Origin: Helichrysum umbraculigerum
Taxonomy: Eukaryota; Streptophyta; Magnoliopsida; Asterales; Asteraceae
Direction: 5' to 3'
Assembly: GCA_949592205.1 (NCBI GenBank)
Contig: CATIUR010000001.1
Span: forward strand, 241,540,250 to 241,604,249
DNA length: 64,000 bases
Part shown: positions 24,701-36,225 of the stretch, one piece after another
Numbering within the stretch: position 1 is the stretch's first letter
How the letters are laid out: each line of letters begins with the position of its first letter
The notes under the pieces: generated by a model
Database searches by the model: none
The model's input: only the letters and a program-made list of their open reading frames with translations
Told to the model about the DNA's origin: nothing
Made by a program: the position numbers and the translations under genes

Positions 24701-25721
24701 CTTGTTGAGGCTTATGTTACTTTGCAGGTGTATGGGACATAATAGAGGTTGGGAGGAGGCAGCCTCCACATTTTCCGGTACCCCCATAGAACTGAAGACA
24801 TGCAATGCTGCATTGCTTGAAGCTTCTGGCAAATCATGGGAAGAGGTTAGCATTTTTCACACTGCCAGGATTCCTGTTGATCAGTGGTCGGTCATATGAT
24901 ACAACTATACATAAGAGCATCACTTAATATTATGATTGTATTCTCATCCAAAAGGTTAATTTTCTGGCAACCCTAATCTATGCGAGACTCCCAAGGCACA
25001 TCACGTGAGATGTAAATCAAACTCACCTAGCCGCCCGCTCCAACCAATTGATACACTTTTTCTTTTTACTGGCAAACCAATTGATACACTATTAGTAAGG
25101 AATATTTTTAATTAATTAGGTTTTCCTTTGCATCAGGTGCCACATAGAACCCGTGATACTTCTAGATGCCTAGGATTGTATTCTCAATGGTTATTGTATT
25201 ATGTTTAATTTTTTTGCACGAGTACAAAATCCCTCCTTGCATAAGTAAATACATTATTGCACCCCGTACCGTAATCAAAAGTTATTGTAACAAAAGTCTG
25301 CTACTAGTATTGAAATTTGGGAGTTGGGTTAGCTACAGCTTTTAAGTAGTTATTTAGTGATAGGCAGTATGTAGTGTGTAGAGAGAAATTACCATGGAAA
25401 AAAGACAGCTATGCTAATGTAGAAAGGTTTACCATGTTTTTAAAACACTATGACGTCATAGCCAATGACGTTGAATCAAAACAACAATCCTAACAGATTA
25501 TTAGGGATAGACCTCTATCTAGATTCTAAAGACTCGTGATGGTGATTGTACGGCGATCTTGACATTCTTGTTTTGGAAGATCGTGTTGCAGAATTCCAAT
25601 TTCCATTATTATGCAACGGGTAATTTCTTCAATTGTGGTCTAATGTAATCTTTATACATAGGCATTTCTGTTGGCGGGAAATGGTGGTTGGAAGCTCCAG
25701 CAATTACTCAAGCCAATTTAA
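18733..25721 (+). CDS. Histidine phosphatase family protein (SixA-like), five exons
   Basis: Predicted exons: 18733-18928, 19357-19456, 19590-19769, 24728-24845, 25662-25721. All introns have GT-AG ends and the phases join into one 217-residue frame ending QQLLKPI. After a Ser/Gln-rich leader of about 45 residues, LILLRHAKSSWKD carries the catalytic RHA/RHG histidine. DHDRPLSKTG follows, then SDATRTRQT and the second-histidine motif CMGHNRGWEE. This is the SixA type of the phosphoglycerate mutase-like fold, which acts on phosphohistidine or other phosphoesters; the plant substrate is not known to me. It resembles an Arabidopsis gene annotated as a chloroplast phosphoglycerate-mutase-like protein (from memory). 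The leader could be a plastid transit peptide (inferred). Intron 3 is 4958 bp and full of MITEs. Exon 5 has only 19 codons, and the second-histidine exon lies beyond the long intron. Confidence 0.87.
20829..21452. mobile_element. Foldback MITE inside intron 3
   Basis: The left end aagtggttaacattcgtcat... is the imperfect inverse of the right end at about 21405-21452 (...gatgaatgtttaccactt). The interior is made of AT-rich 'attcat/atgaat' words in both orientations. No clean target duplication was found. Confidence 0.5.
22211..22214 (+). mobile_element. Possible Helitron 3' terminus
   Basis: CTAG followed by T, preceded by a GC-rich stretch (gctttgcgcgggcac) about 8 bases upstream. The hairpin is weak and the other end was not found. 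Confidence 0.25.
22618..22702. repeat. Short inverted repeat
   Basis: Arms gaagtgacacgtgg...gtgcatca and tgatgcac...cacgtgtcacttc face each other around a short loop. This is a MITE remnant or hairpin carrying two ACGTG cores, within intron 3 of the phosphatase gene. Confidence 0.5.
23442..24020. mobile_element. Non-autonomous hAT element (579 bp)
   Basis: The ends are inverted: CAGTGTTGTAAAAGTCGG at the left and CATGGTTGTAAAAGTCGG reverse-complemented at the right. They are flanked by an exact 8-bp duplication, gtactagt, at 23434-23441 and 24021-24028. CA...TG ends with 8-bp duplications are the hAT pattern. Subterminal repeats (gactagtcccc, cggtcaacgcc) are GC-rich. No transposase. It lies in intron 3 of the phosphatase gene. 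Confidence 0.88.
24040..24181. mobile_element. Small MITE-like sequence
   Basis: Repeated 'agttcaaag/ctttgaac' words in both orientations and an end reading gcattggagatgctc, a terminus seen in many plant MITEs. The edges are approximate. Confidence 0.4.
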
Positions 25722-26771
25722 TCCATGTTTCCTTACTTGATTAAAGGGTGTTTAGCAGCTTTGTCTCATAAGCATTTTCTAGTTTGGAGAAACTAAAAGA
25801 TACGATGAGTAATAACATCCCACCTTACAAAGTAAATAGAGCTTGTAATTTCTTCTTATCTATTTCATCCCATCCATTTTTGTCGTAATCGCACTTTGGT
25901 TTTGGTATTCATATTTATTATCTAAAGTTTTTTGTTATTATAATTCGAAATATTATCATATTCGTAAGGCTCTGTATCAACTAGCTAGAGGTAGACTCAT
26001 TGACGCACATATGCTTGTTGTTTACACTTCACGTGGTCTTAATAAAGTGAAAGAAACTCATTAACACGAAGTATCTCCAAAGTAAAGCCATATAAACGAG
26101 ATAAAACATCTCAAGCGCAAAGTCATATAAACGCAATTACCATTTCATGCGCTGTCATATAAATTATCGTTTTCAACATTTGATGTACAATTTTGGTGGA
26201 TCTATCACAAAGAGTACCTTTACCGAAAGCGAATTATAAAAATGTAGAAAAGTCAAAATGTTTATTCAATATTTATTTGTGGAAGGTCATACAGTCAAAC
26301 GAGACTTGGCGCCTTCGTTGACTTTTCAACTATTCACATGATATTAGACCTTGGTCAATATTTCATGATAAATTCATTTTTCACGATAGTTGTTGGTTCA
26401 GCTCATATGATTTTTGAAAGTTTTCAGTCACATATGTAATTAGTAGAAGATTCGAAATTGAAATACATATAAAACAAAATATACATATCTTGAATTGACT
26501 ATTTATTCGTTAAACTTTTTAAAGATGCAATGCTAAAAGCTACGTTTAATTGAAAGTTACGCTCCAATAGTTATTACTTCGTTAGGGTACAACGGAATTT
26601 ATAAGAGTTTAAAGCTTATTATTTACCGAAAACTCAACATTAAATTTTTTTCTTATACGTAGAATTTTAGGAGCATATTGAAAGATAAACTCTCAAAACA
26701 TAAATGAGTTGAAGTATCTTGTTTAGTCATAATTTCAGCATATGAATATTATTAAAATTACCCAAATACTA
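25722..26771. other. Intergenic DNA after the phosphatase gene
   Basis: About 1 kb of AT-rich sequence with no recognised gene or element. The first few hundred bases probably include the phosphatase 3' UTR; no clear polyadenylation signal was singled out. Confidence 0.4.
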
Positions 26772-26780
26772 ATAATTATA

Positions 26781-26911
26781 GGGTGTTGATAAATACAACA
26801 CATTACTTCATTTTTACAACACACTTTTACACACTTAAAGCATACTGTACAACTCGTTGATGCACAGTTTTGTTGTAAGAATCAAAATCAATGTTGTATC
26901 TATCAACTCCC
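26781..26911. mobile_element. MULE-type MITE (131 bp)
   Basis: Terminal inverted repeats gggtgttgataaatacaaca and GGGAGTTGATAGATACAACA (right end, reverse complement) enclose 131 bp. An exact 9-bp duplication, ataattata, lies at 26772-26780 and 26912-26920. A 9-bp duplication points to Mutator-like transposase. Confidence 0.8.
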
Positions 26912-27433
26912 ATAATTATATCATTATTTTATCATTATTTTTTCTATCTTTTATTTTAATTTACATTCTTAAACTCAAAATGTAATTGGTTTACTAAATA
27001 CTACTCTCTCGTATCAAATTTAATGTCCACAAACAAAAATACGCAGTAGAAAAACATAATTATTACACTGTTTTGTGTAGTATGACAGTTTTGTTTTATC
27101 GTTACCTTTTATTCACTTTTTTATGATATATATATAAGGGTTTTGCTACCGTGTGCCTCGTGGCACACATTAAGTCACATTTAACGAAGTTGAAATTTCC
27201 TTAAATATCAGATTTGTATTAATATGTGTATGAAAAAGGTAAATATGAGATTGAATTAATGAGTATTAAAAGCAAATGATAATATTTAAGGAAATTTAGA
27301 CTTCATTAAATGCGGCTTAACGTGTCGCACCCCCAAATTTGTTAATTATAGTTTATCAGATAATTGCGGAAGCATTAGATCGAGTGGGGGCGCCGACGTA
27401 TACATTGTACATACACACAGATCAGAGCATATG

Positions 27434-29530
27434 TGTAACACCCAGTTCTCGGGTCTAGTAGTTTTATAATATTTTCCTGACTTTAAATTATTATTTAATG
27501 TGTTAGGAAATATTTAGTTGAAGTTTATTTGAAAATAATTGGTTAAAGAGTCACATAATTTATTGTGACTAGTAAATTGTTGTTTTAATTTAATTCAGTT
27601 GACGGTAAAATAAAATAATGTTTCCCCGCAAATGGTTTTTAAGTTCCAGCCAATGACAAATACGGGGAATGAGATTTAACCAAATATGTAATAAACTCAT
27701 ATTTGGAGTCGGTTGTTGGTTCCTTATCTACATACATACGTACGAACATACATACACACATATATCCCTAAATCAATTATCCAGAACATGAGGAAACATC
27801 AATTGAAGCTTCTAACTCGAATTCAAGCTTCTATCATCATTATAATCAAGGTATGATCATGTGTTCTTGATTTTATAACCTAGAATTTGGGGTTTTTAAA
27901 ATTGGTAAGTTCAAATCCGAAATTAGGGTTTGGTTTTGCTAAATTGATGTTGTTTGAGCTTATTAATGATGATGATTAGCATTAAGGAAGCTAGAGTTGG
28001 TAAAATTGATTAGTGTTCTTGTGGATTATGAGGATTTTCATGATTATCATGGGTGATATGATGAGTGAGATGAAAATTGAGGCTTGTAACTATGTTAGAA
28101 GAGTTAGTTGATGTTAGTTTCATGATTATAATGGAAACCCTATGTTATAAATTATGTAATTGAATTATGATCATGATAAAAGTTGTGGGTTTAGTTGATT
28201 ATCATGAAATTAAACTTGTGGTTATGATATAATAGTTAGTTGATGTTTAAATGATGATTATAAGCGAAACCCTAAGCTAGAAATGATGAAATTGAGATAT
28301 GTTCATAAATAAAGTTATGAGTTTACTTGATTATTCATGAATAGTGATTTCTAAGCTTGAATTGATGATGTATCAATTGATTATGTTGATAATGATGAGT
28401 TTGATGAATTGTTGATGTTAGATGCTAATAATCTTGTTAATGGGTTAATTATATTAGTTAACAATGATTAAGATGGAGAAAGGTGAGAATGTGATCCTAA
28501 TGATCATAATTTGATAAGTGATTGTGAATTGTGATGATTAAAGTGGTTATTCATAATCTTGAAATGGTGAATGTTGAATTAATACAAGTTAGTGATAAGT
28601 TGTTTGATATAATTACAATTGTATGATGTTATATCTACATTGGGACAAATGACTAACTTGTGTAGTTCTGTTGTGTTTTCAGATAAACAGAAGGACTCAG
28701 TGACATTAGACTACTGAGTGGACGACTGAGGTATTCGGTGAGTGGATCTATAAACCTCAGTGTGATTTAGTTGTAACAGGTTTGGTTACAACGGGTAAAC
28801 GTAGTATTATTGTTTTGGTTGCCATGATTATTTTGGTTGAATAATAATACTGTTGATAGACTGTTAGTCTGATATGATGAATATGTGATCACGTGATATT
28901 CAGCCTTTGGGCTTTGACGATATTCAGAGGCCAGCCTGGAGTTGGGCTTGGTTTGCTATTGGTTGGATAACACAGGGTATTAGTACAAGTATTATTGTCG
29001 TAGCCTGTGTTATTTGTGTTAATAGCACCAAGTATTCGGTTAAACCGCTGTATTGGCCTGCAGTTGGTTTCAAAGTGTTCTATGAGAAGGTGTTACCTCA
29101 AGAACCACCGGTCCTCTTTGACGCCAGTTGATTGTGATTGGATAAGTTGTAAACAGGTGTGTTATGTGCATACGGTTAGTTGTTGTGCACAAAGTTGTTA
29201 TGCTAAGTTGGACTGTTGTTTATTGATTTACTCAATTAGCTTTGAGCTAATCCCCCACATTAAATACTCCTTGCAGGGCATGATTTGATAAAAGGTTGGG
29301 CAAGGCAGTGGCACTGGAATGGAATGTTTGACAACTGAGCAATACTCTGATAAACGATTTGTGTAAATCAGTGTAATATGTTGTTTTATATAACCCCCGA
29401 GATGATAAACTATGGTTTGAAATAGTTTGAATATTTTAGGTTTGTTAAAATAATGTAAACAATTAAGATTTATATGGACTTACGCTTCCGATATATTATA
29501 CTAAATGATAATAAAATGAGGGGTATTTTA
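27434..29530 (+). repeat. 5' LTR of the LARD-like element
   Basis: 2097 bp, beginning TGTAACACCC and ending ggggtatttta, against ggggtgttata in the 3' copy. Landmarks (GTGAGT site 28738, CTTGCAG site 29276) match the other Gypsy LTRs here. The 74-codon frame at 28907 recurs in the 3' LTR and is not a gene. Confidence 0.92.
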
Positions 29531-29533
29531 AGT

Positions 29534-29545
29534 TGGTATCAGAGC
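29534..29545 (+). other. Primer-binding site (initiator tRNA-Met)
   Basis: TGGTATCAGAGC three bases after the 5' LTR, identical to the site of the gag-bearing element at 1229-1240. Confidence 0.88.
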
Positions 29546-31175
29546 ATAAGTTTGGGTGAATTGTACATTGTAAGATGTTCAATCCCAAACTTTGATATGT
29601 GTCAAGTCAAACATTCCAGTTGGTGTTGGATTAGTTGTTGTTTGAGAATGTGGTTATTGAGTGTGTACTAACCTATAACAAGTTGCAAGATTGTTGTTTT
29701 GGTTGCAGAGACGGAGGAACGTGAGGAACCGAATGGTATTCTCAATGATTCCTCAACATTCGTGGGCCTAAGTATATCAGGTATTTTTCGATAAGCTTGG
29801 TGTATTTAAATAAGCTTGAACTGTTTACTTTGCTACGATATGATTAGTAGTAAAGTATATAGAGTCAGACTGATATGATTCCCTAGTTGTGAGTCATTGA
29901 TAATTATTACTTGTTAATGTGATGATAGAAATATTAACGAGTAATTTTGAATGAATTTGAAATGATTGAATAAGTATTGAGCTATGTAGACATTTTGTTG
30001 ACTAAGCTGTAATAGTGGATTGTTGAAAATCAAATGTGTCTACAATATGAAAATGAATTATAAATCATTGTGTGACAATGATTTGATAAAAGCAAGGTGT
30101 AGTTATGAATCCTTGCTAGGAAACTAGTTGCTACATGATAAACTGAATTAATGTGACTCCTTATAGTGAAATTGATGAGATATTAGTATATCTCAGTTAA
30201 TGTGTTTTGGAGCCATGTTGTTACTTGAATTAGAAAGTGTCCATTGATTGAAATGTGTGCCTTGACTAGGAAAAGTCAAAGTTGAATGTGATATAAAGTC
30301 ACATTGGTAATAGCTATGCTATAAGGTGGCAAATGTGACTAAATGATTATGGGTAATAGTGATCATGATTCGGAGGTATTATGATCTATGTATTAAAATT
30401 TGAATATTAATAAAGTCAAAATTGTCTCATGAAGTTTTTATATATGTTGACAAGTTGTGAAAGTCAAAGTGATAATGAATTTGGAAAACTTGTTGTAATT
30501 AGTTTAACAATGATGATTTTAATGTGAAAATTGGTGTTTCAAAGCTATAATATGACACCAATAGTGAAAATGATTTTATTTGACTTGGAATAGTCAAAGA
30601 AGTGTAAATTGGGTGTTAGATTAGTAATCATATGTGTGGAAACCCAAATGGGTTGTTAAAGTGCCCAAATGGGTCACTTGTTGGTTATGTGGTTAAAACG
30701 AGTTGTGAGACAAGTATAACGAATGTTAAAGTGACTTTAAGTCATAAATATAGTAGTAAAGTGTATAGAAAGTGTTATGGTATTCAAAATGGTTAAAATT
30801 GGTGAAAGTGTCCAATTGGATCCTCAAATGGGTCAAAGATTCCAAAACATGATAGGATAAGTATATGAGGGTGATGAATATGCCCACACGTCACAAATGT
30901 ATATAGAAACATGTTGGCAAAAGGTTGAAATCTGAAAGTAAGCCATTTGGAATATGGCGTGTCACCCAAAATGGTTAAAATGGTCGAAAATGAGTCCTAT
31001 GTCCGTTTTCTCGTAAAACATGTAAATTGAAAAAGTGTAAAAATAGAAAGTTGCATTTTGATTATATGAAGGTGCCTGCAAAATTTCTGACCCTAACTAT
31101 TTACGGTTTGTGAGATATGCGCGTTTGAATTTCAGAAATTTGCATTAAGGTTTGCTGGTGCAGGGTCTGCTGTAC

Positions 31176-31390
31176 AGGCATGGGACCCGGCGGTTCCAAA
31201 GGGAACCCGGCGGGTAGAGTAGTTACCCGACTGGTAGTACTTAAACCCGGCTGCTCCTCCAGCCCAAATACGGCAAAATGTTTCTGTTTGGCCAAAACTT
31301 AATTCACCCGGCTGCTGGGTATTAGGACCCGGCTGCTTGACTTTAGAACCCGGCGGCTCCCCTGTAGAAGCCGGCGGCTTGAGGCTTTCT
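31176..31390 (+). repeat. ACCCGGCGGCTCC motif cluster
   Basis: About eight copies of acccggcggct/acccggctgct variants in 215 bp, inside the LARD interior rather than its LTR. The type of cluster and motif shape resemble those in the LTRs at 2281-2496 and 13330-13580. Confidence 0.65.
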
Positions 31391-33159
31391 CAGGTGGTAA
31401 AATAATTTTTTTAAGTTTTTCGACGTTCGACGTAACATTTGACGTAGAAATTTCCGTTAGAAAATTTCGGTGTCAGAATAAGATGAAATTTACATGTCCA
31501 CTCAAACATGGCCCAACGGTCAAAGCTCATGCCTATATGAGCCCTGGCAGTTTTGGGCAGTTCGGGGTCGTTTGGGGCCCGAAAATGGCATTTTATTGTT
31601 TTTCGAACCTTAATTTGGATTTTTAACTTACGTTTTGTATTGGGCTTTTGTTTCTTTGAGCCCAAAGATCATTCCTGTGTAATTGTGCAATGTTAAAAAC
31701 CTGTTTTAAGTGGTCCACATATATTATTGGGTATGAGCAGTTTTCCGGCGGATTATTTAACTGCACAATATACCAGTAAATGGTATTGTTGATTGTTGCT
31801 AACAAGAGTTAGTAAACATTGATTATGGGATTCTGTGGATCATATATGTGAATCAATTGAAACATGATAAAGTATTTGAATCATGTAGAGTATTAGAATA
31901 TATTGAATTGAACATTTAAAGAAATTGCAAGAAAAATACATGAGCTTATATTTGTGTAATAATTGAACATGAAATGCTCAATTGTAATTCAACTAACGTT
32001 GTCTAGATTGATGAATATGTGTTGAGTATTACACATAGTATTGACAACAGTGTGTGGTACTAAATGTACTATAAATATTAAATGATGTAACTAGTAATTG
32101 ACATTGAATCAGGTAATAAAGAGGTTGATTGATATAATTGTGTTGGACATTACATCTGTGTTTCTGAAATAGTGAAAAGAGTTATATCTACCTGATTATG
32201 TGATTAGTTGCACACTCAAAGTGATAAGTGAAATAGTACAGTAATCTAATATTTAACTATGCCTGCTGTTAAAGGTTGTTAAATGTATGCAATTGGTTGA
32301 TGTAACACCCCGCAATTTAAAACGAGATTATTAACGTTAATCACTTGCATTATTAGGCAAATTCCCTACTTGAGTGAATTCACAACACATTTTAGAGGTA
32401 AGTCTAGCATAGCCCAACTAGTTAGTACGCGTAGTATTACGTATTCGTAATTAGTCGTAATTACGTACAGGACACTCTGAAAACAAACGCGACAAAAATG
32501 TACGACTCTTGGTGACCAAAATTAGTTAATAAAACGAAATTATTAAATAATGTCGTAACGAATAAATATTTTGTCAAAAATAATTACTAATCATTTTATA
32601 ACGCAAAACGTCAATTCGTATAATTAAAATGAAACAAAGTTGGATATTATAAAAATTTATTACTTTAGTTCCTAAAAAGATCCTAATTAAAAATAATAAA
32701 TGTAAATTAAAAACGTATTAGTTAAAATAAAAATAACATTTAACGATCGGGTAAACAAACACAGAGTGCAAACACGGAGGCCGAAAGTGGAACAAAACCA
32801 CCTCCCACCTCCCCTTTTTCTTTCATTTCTTTCATTTTCTTTCTCTCACATTTCTTTTTCTCTCTACTATCACCCCCACCAACCAAATACCACCACAAAA
32901 ACGCCACAAAACTACGCTAAAACGACGCCGAATCACCCTACTCCTTTGGAATAAAACGACCACGAGACCACGATCTATCTTTCCATCTTTTCGGATTTCA
33001 AATCCGACACTCGTAAGTTTCCGACAAATCCAACAAATCTTTAGATTTCGAAGTTATAATTGATATTTCTTGTTTAATGTACTTAGATTAACATGTTTTA
33101 GTGTTTTATGCATCCAAAAACGTCCAAAATCTCCCAAAAACTCGTTATTTTTGATCTGT

Positions 33160-33365
33160 TCGTCGAACAGGCGACTACGTCGCATTTTGCCCAAAAACAG
33201 TACTGCGACGTAGGCCTTTACGTCGCATAATCATCCCCACGTCGCAGATAGCGACGCAACCCGTTCCGTCGCATTAAATTGCGAACGTCGCCTATGCGAC
33301 GCAACCCTTGACGTCGCAAAAACCTGAATGCGACGTAGACCCGTACGTCGCACCTTACGTCGCAC
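33160..33365 (+). repeat. TGCGACGTA / ACGTCGCA motif cluster
   Basis: About eleven occurrences of gcgac and its inverse gtcgc in a TGCGACGT/ACGTCGCA context in 206 bp. It sits 859-1064 bp from the LTR start and about 340 bp before the donor-like site. Confidence 0.75.
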
Positions 33366-33705
33366 AAGTCAGAACCCTAAAAACACACTTTAAAAAGTCA
33401 AAGTTACTGTAGAAAAGTCAAATTTTACTGTAGCAGTACTGTAGCAAATGAGATAATAACATTTTTTGAACTATTGTTTCAAAACATCACCAACGAGTCG
33501 TATACATTTTCACAAACATCGAAATGCAACGTAAACATTTAAACGAACGATTTGGACGTGGCTTGATTGTACAAACACTAGCATGGATGATTAGTTTAGA
33601 CATCCACATACTTATTAAATCTCGTACGTTTAGGACGTTTGGAGATTTCAGACTGTACTTGGGCTTAGGTTTGCTAGCACTCGCACAACTACTTAAACTC
33701 AACAG

Positions 33706-34516
33706 GTGAGTTCACAGCCCCTACTTTTACTGTTTTTAACTACTTTTGGGGTGGAAAACATAGTCAACTGCTTTACTGATTTACTGATTGCCATAACTGC
33801 TTTTACTATATGATTATTTATCATACTGTTTACTCGAACAATTAGAGTACTTAAACTGTTAAACTGTTATACAAGCTATCATATAACTACCTTTGGTACA
33901 CTTACACAAAACTGCTTATAACTACGGTCAACTACTATAACTGTCCGTACGAATTGGTATTCCATACAAAAACTATTATCACTATGTGAAACTATTTTGG
34001 TATCTTACCGGAGAACGACCGGTACATATTGGTAACTTGTCGGAGAACGACCGACACTAACATGGTATCTTACCGGAGAACGACCGGTACTAACAGTGTA
34101 CCTCGCCGGAGAACGACCGGTGCTAACTTGGTATCTTACCGGAGAACGACCGGTACATTTGGTAACTAGTCGGAGAACGACCGACTCAAACTTTAAAACT
34201 ACTGGGGAACAACCAGCAACACGTTTTCAAACACATAATTTGGGTAACGTCCCAACGCAACTATTTTTGGGCAACATCCCACATGAACCGCATTTTGGGT
34301 AACGTCCCGACAAAGAACGAAACTTTTGGGCGAATAACCCACTAAACTTATACCTTGGATGACGTTCCACTAAACATTACTCGACTATTATGGCAATTAC
34401 TATTTATGAACGTATTTGGTTCAACAACTATGACTACAAAACTTCAAACAACAACATACAACATTAAACCTGTGGATTCACTCAACCTAGTTGTTGACTT
34501 TTACTATGTTTTTCAG
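33706..34516 (+). other. Intron-like segment in the solo LTR
   Basis: Begins CAG-GTGAGT and ends TACTATGTTTTTCAG-GG, a good match to plant splice donor, polypyrimidine tract and acceptor. Length 811 bp. The same boundary words recur in other LTRs of this window, so a spliced LTR transcript is possible; no expression data can be seen here. Confidence 0.5.
34000..34190 (+). repeat. Tandem repeat with CCGG-AGAACGA-CCGG hairpins
   Basis: About six units of roughly 30-34 bp, each with accggagaacgaccggt or the sister form gtcggagaacgaccgac. The flanking CCGGT/ACCGG arms form a stem around AGAACGA. They degrade to 'gggtaacgtccca' units at 34230-34370. All lie within the intron-like segment. Confidence 0.75.
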
Positions 34517-36210
34517 GGAATTAGCTGCGCATGTAAGAATCGCCAACACATGGAGAATTAGGCGACCCGTGAAGCTTTAGGATGCCAACATTTTTGGAAA
34601 AACATATGGATTTCTCCAGTATAACTGAAACTATTTTGTCATATTCTAGAAATCCACTTTTGTATACTTATTACTTTTAACTTGTACGATTCGATGAATC
34701 GTAAATCTTGTAATTAACATTTTGGCATCTTAATATATTATGTTCTGTTGTAATCATAAGCTCTGATACGTATGCACGCGTTATTATTGTGACACCCCAG
34801 TACTTAAACTAAACGCTTCCGCTAAACATATTTGGGGGTGTTACAGTTGATATCATTGTTATGATATATGTGAGAGTAAAAGTTAATCACTTTGGAGATT
34901 GATGGTATGAAGTGACCTGAAAATGAAGTGTACCTAACATAATATGACGATGTCTGGCCAACGTATTTATATTATGCCATTTCACATGGAATTGTTGAGG
35001 CTACTAAGTACCAGATAAAGTTAATGTGATTTAAAATAACAGGTAAGATATGTTGACCTGTAATTGAGAAATAGTCAATGATTGACTGAAATGAAAGAGT
35101 AGTAAACCATAAATTGTTGTTAATATGGTACCTATGGTACAAATGATTTGTATATGGTTAATTGCAACTAGTGATAATCAAAAGATGATTTAAACAAAGT
35201 AGAGGTCAGTTGACTGCAAATAATATTGTGCTAATATTGTTGAATAGATGAGTAATAACAGCACCTAGTGTTGTTAAAATACCTATGCTGATGGCGCATG
35301 ATATTAACAGGTGTTGATTTAGCGTCCGATTTGATGTGAAAGGATGCTAATTGATTATGTGATCATGGTTTTACCCATAAGATTTGACCTCTACGTATTG
35401 CTTATGGATGATTCGTACGTGTTAATGGTTATATGATGTTGATTCCCTCAGAACAAAGAGTTTCATGTAACCTAGTTGTGTTTATAATTACAAGTTGTAA
35501 AGTAGAAATTGATTAGTTGCAAAAGTATAGAATTCTAGCAATATGTTAGCTAAAGATATATATGATTATTAGCTAAATTGCTAATTATGAATCGAGTTTG
35601 ACCTTGTTGCTAAGGTGCGGGTTGAGTATTTATTACTACTATTGCTATGGTTGTAAAGATAAATGATTCATGTGACTATATGTGTTTCACTTATATTAAG
35701 TGATTGTGTGTTCTAAATGGTATACATGGCTAGTTATGAATGGTCATGTAAATGGTCATTTAAATTATTAAAGACAGGATATATGCACAGTATATGTGCA
35801 GGGGGAAAAGATAGAAACATGTACAATTGGATATGTGCATGTGGAAAGTATTGAAAACGTGTATCTATATTTTAAGTTGCTCTCGGGAGTAACGTTTGAT
35901 ATGTGTATTTGTGATTAACTAGTTGAAGATGCTACATTTATAATGGATATTGCATCTTGCGTTAGCAAGCTAAATAAAGTACAAAGCACAACTTATGTGT
36001 TTCTGTGAATTTAGTTGAAATACACACTGGTGATGTGTAAATCGATGAAATAAAATATATCTATGTAATCATTTTGTGTTTATGCGAATATAGATACACA
36101 TAGTTTACATTATGCTCACATGTTGTGTGTGCATATATTGGTTATTAGTTATGTGATTTTGTTACACTAGAGTGACTAAGTGTGATCAGATTTCGAGGAC
36201 GAAATCTCTT

Positions 36211-36225
36211 TAAGGGGGAGAGATT
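36211..36225 (+). other. Polypurine tract of the LARD-like element
   Basis: taagggggagagatt immediately before the 3' LTR: the purine-rich primer for plus-strand synthesis. Confidence 0.8.

Larger units (their letters stand above)
19770..24727 (+). other. Large third intron of the phosphatase gene
   Basis: This 4958-bp intron (GTGAGT donor, TTTGCAG acceptor) separates the exon with the DDIVTV strand from the GHNRG exon. It holds a foldback element (20829-21452), a Helitron-like end near 22214, a (TA)n/(TG)n microsatellite near 22450-22525, a hAT element (23442-24020) and a small MITE (about 24040-24181). GATCATG/GGATCA words repeat at about 20575-20720. No other exon of this gene was found inside. 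Confidence 0.7.
32301..34845 (+). mobile_element. Solo LTR nested in the LARD-like element
   Basis: 2545 bp, beginning TGTAACACCCC and ending GGGGGTGTTACA, with exact flanking duplication gttga at 32296-32300 and 34846-34850. It has a GCGACGT/ACGTCGC cluster (33160-33365), an intron-like segment (33706-34516) with tandem repeats, and the 'gcttccgctaaac' end shared with the inverted element at 40327. It has no internal region, so it is a solo LTR. Short frames inside are not genes. Confidence 0.92.

Noticed and set aside
28907..29131. 74-codon frame repeated at 37703-37927
   Set aside because: The duplication is explained by the two LTRs of one retrotransposon; no protein similarity was recognised.
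34000..34190. Regular repeats resembling a CRISPR array
   Set aside because: Plant nuclear DNA; the spacers are repeats themselves and the array lies in an LTR intron-like segment.
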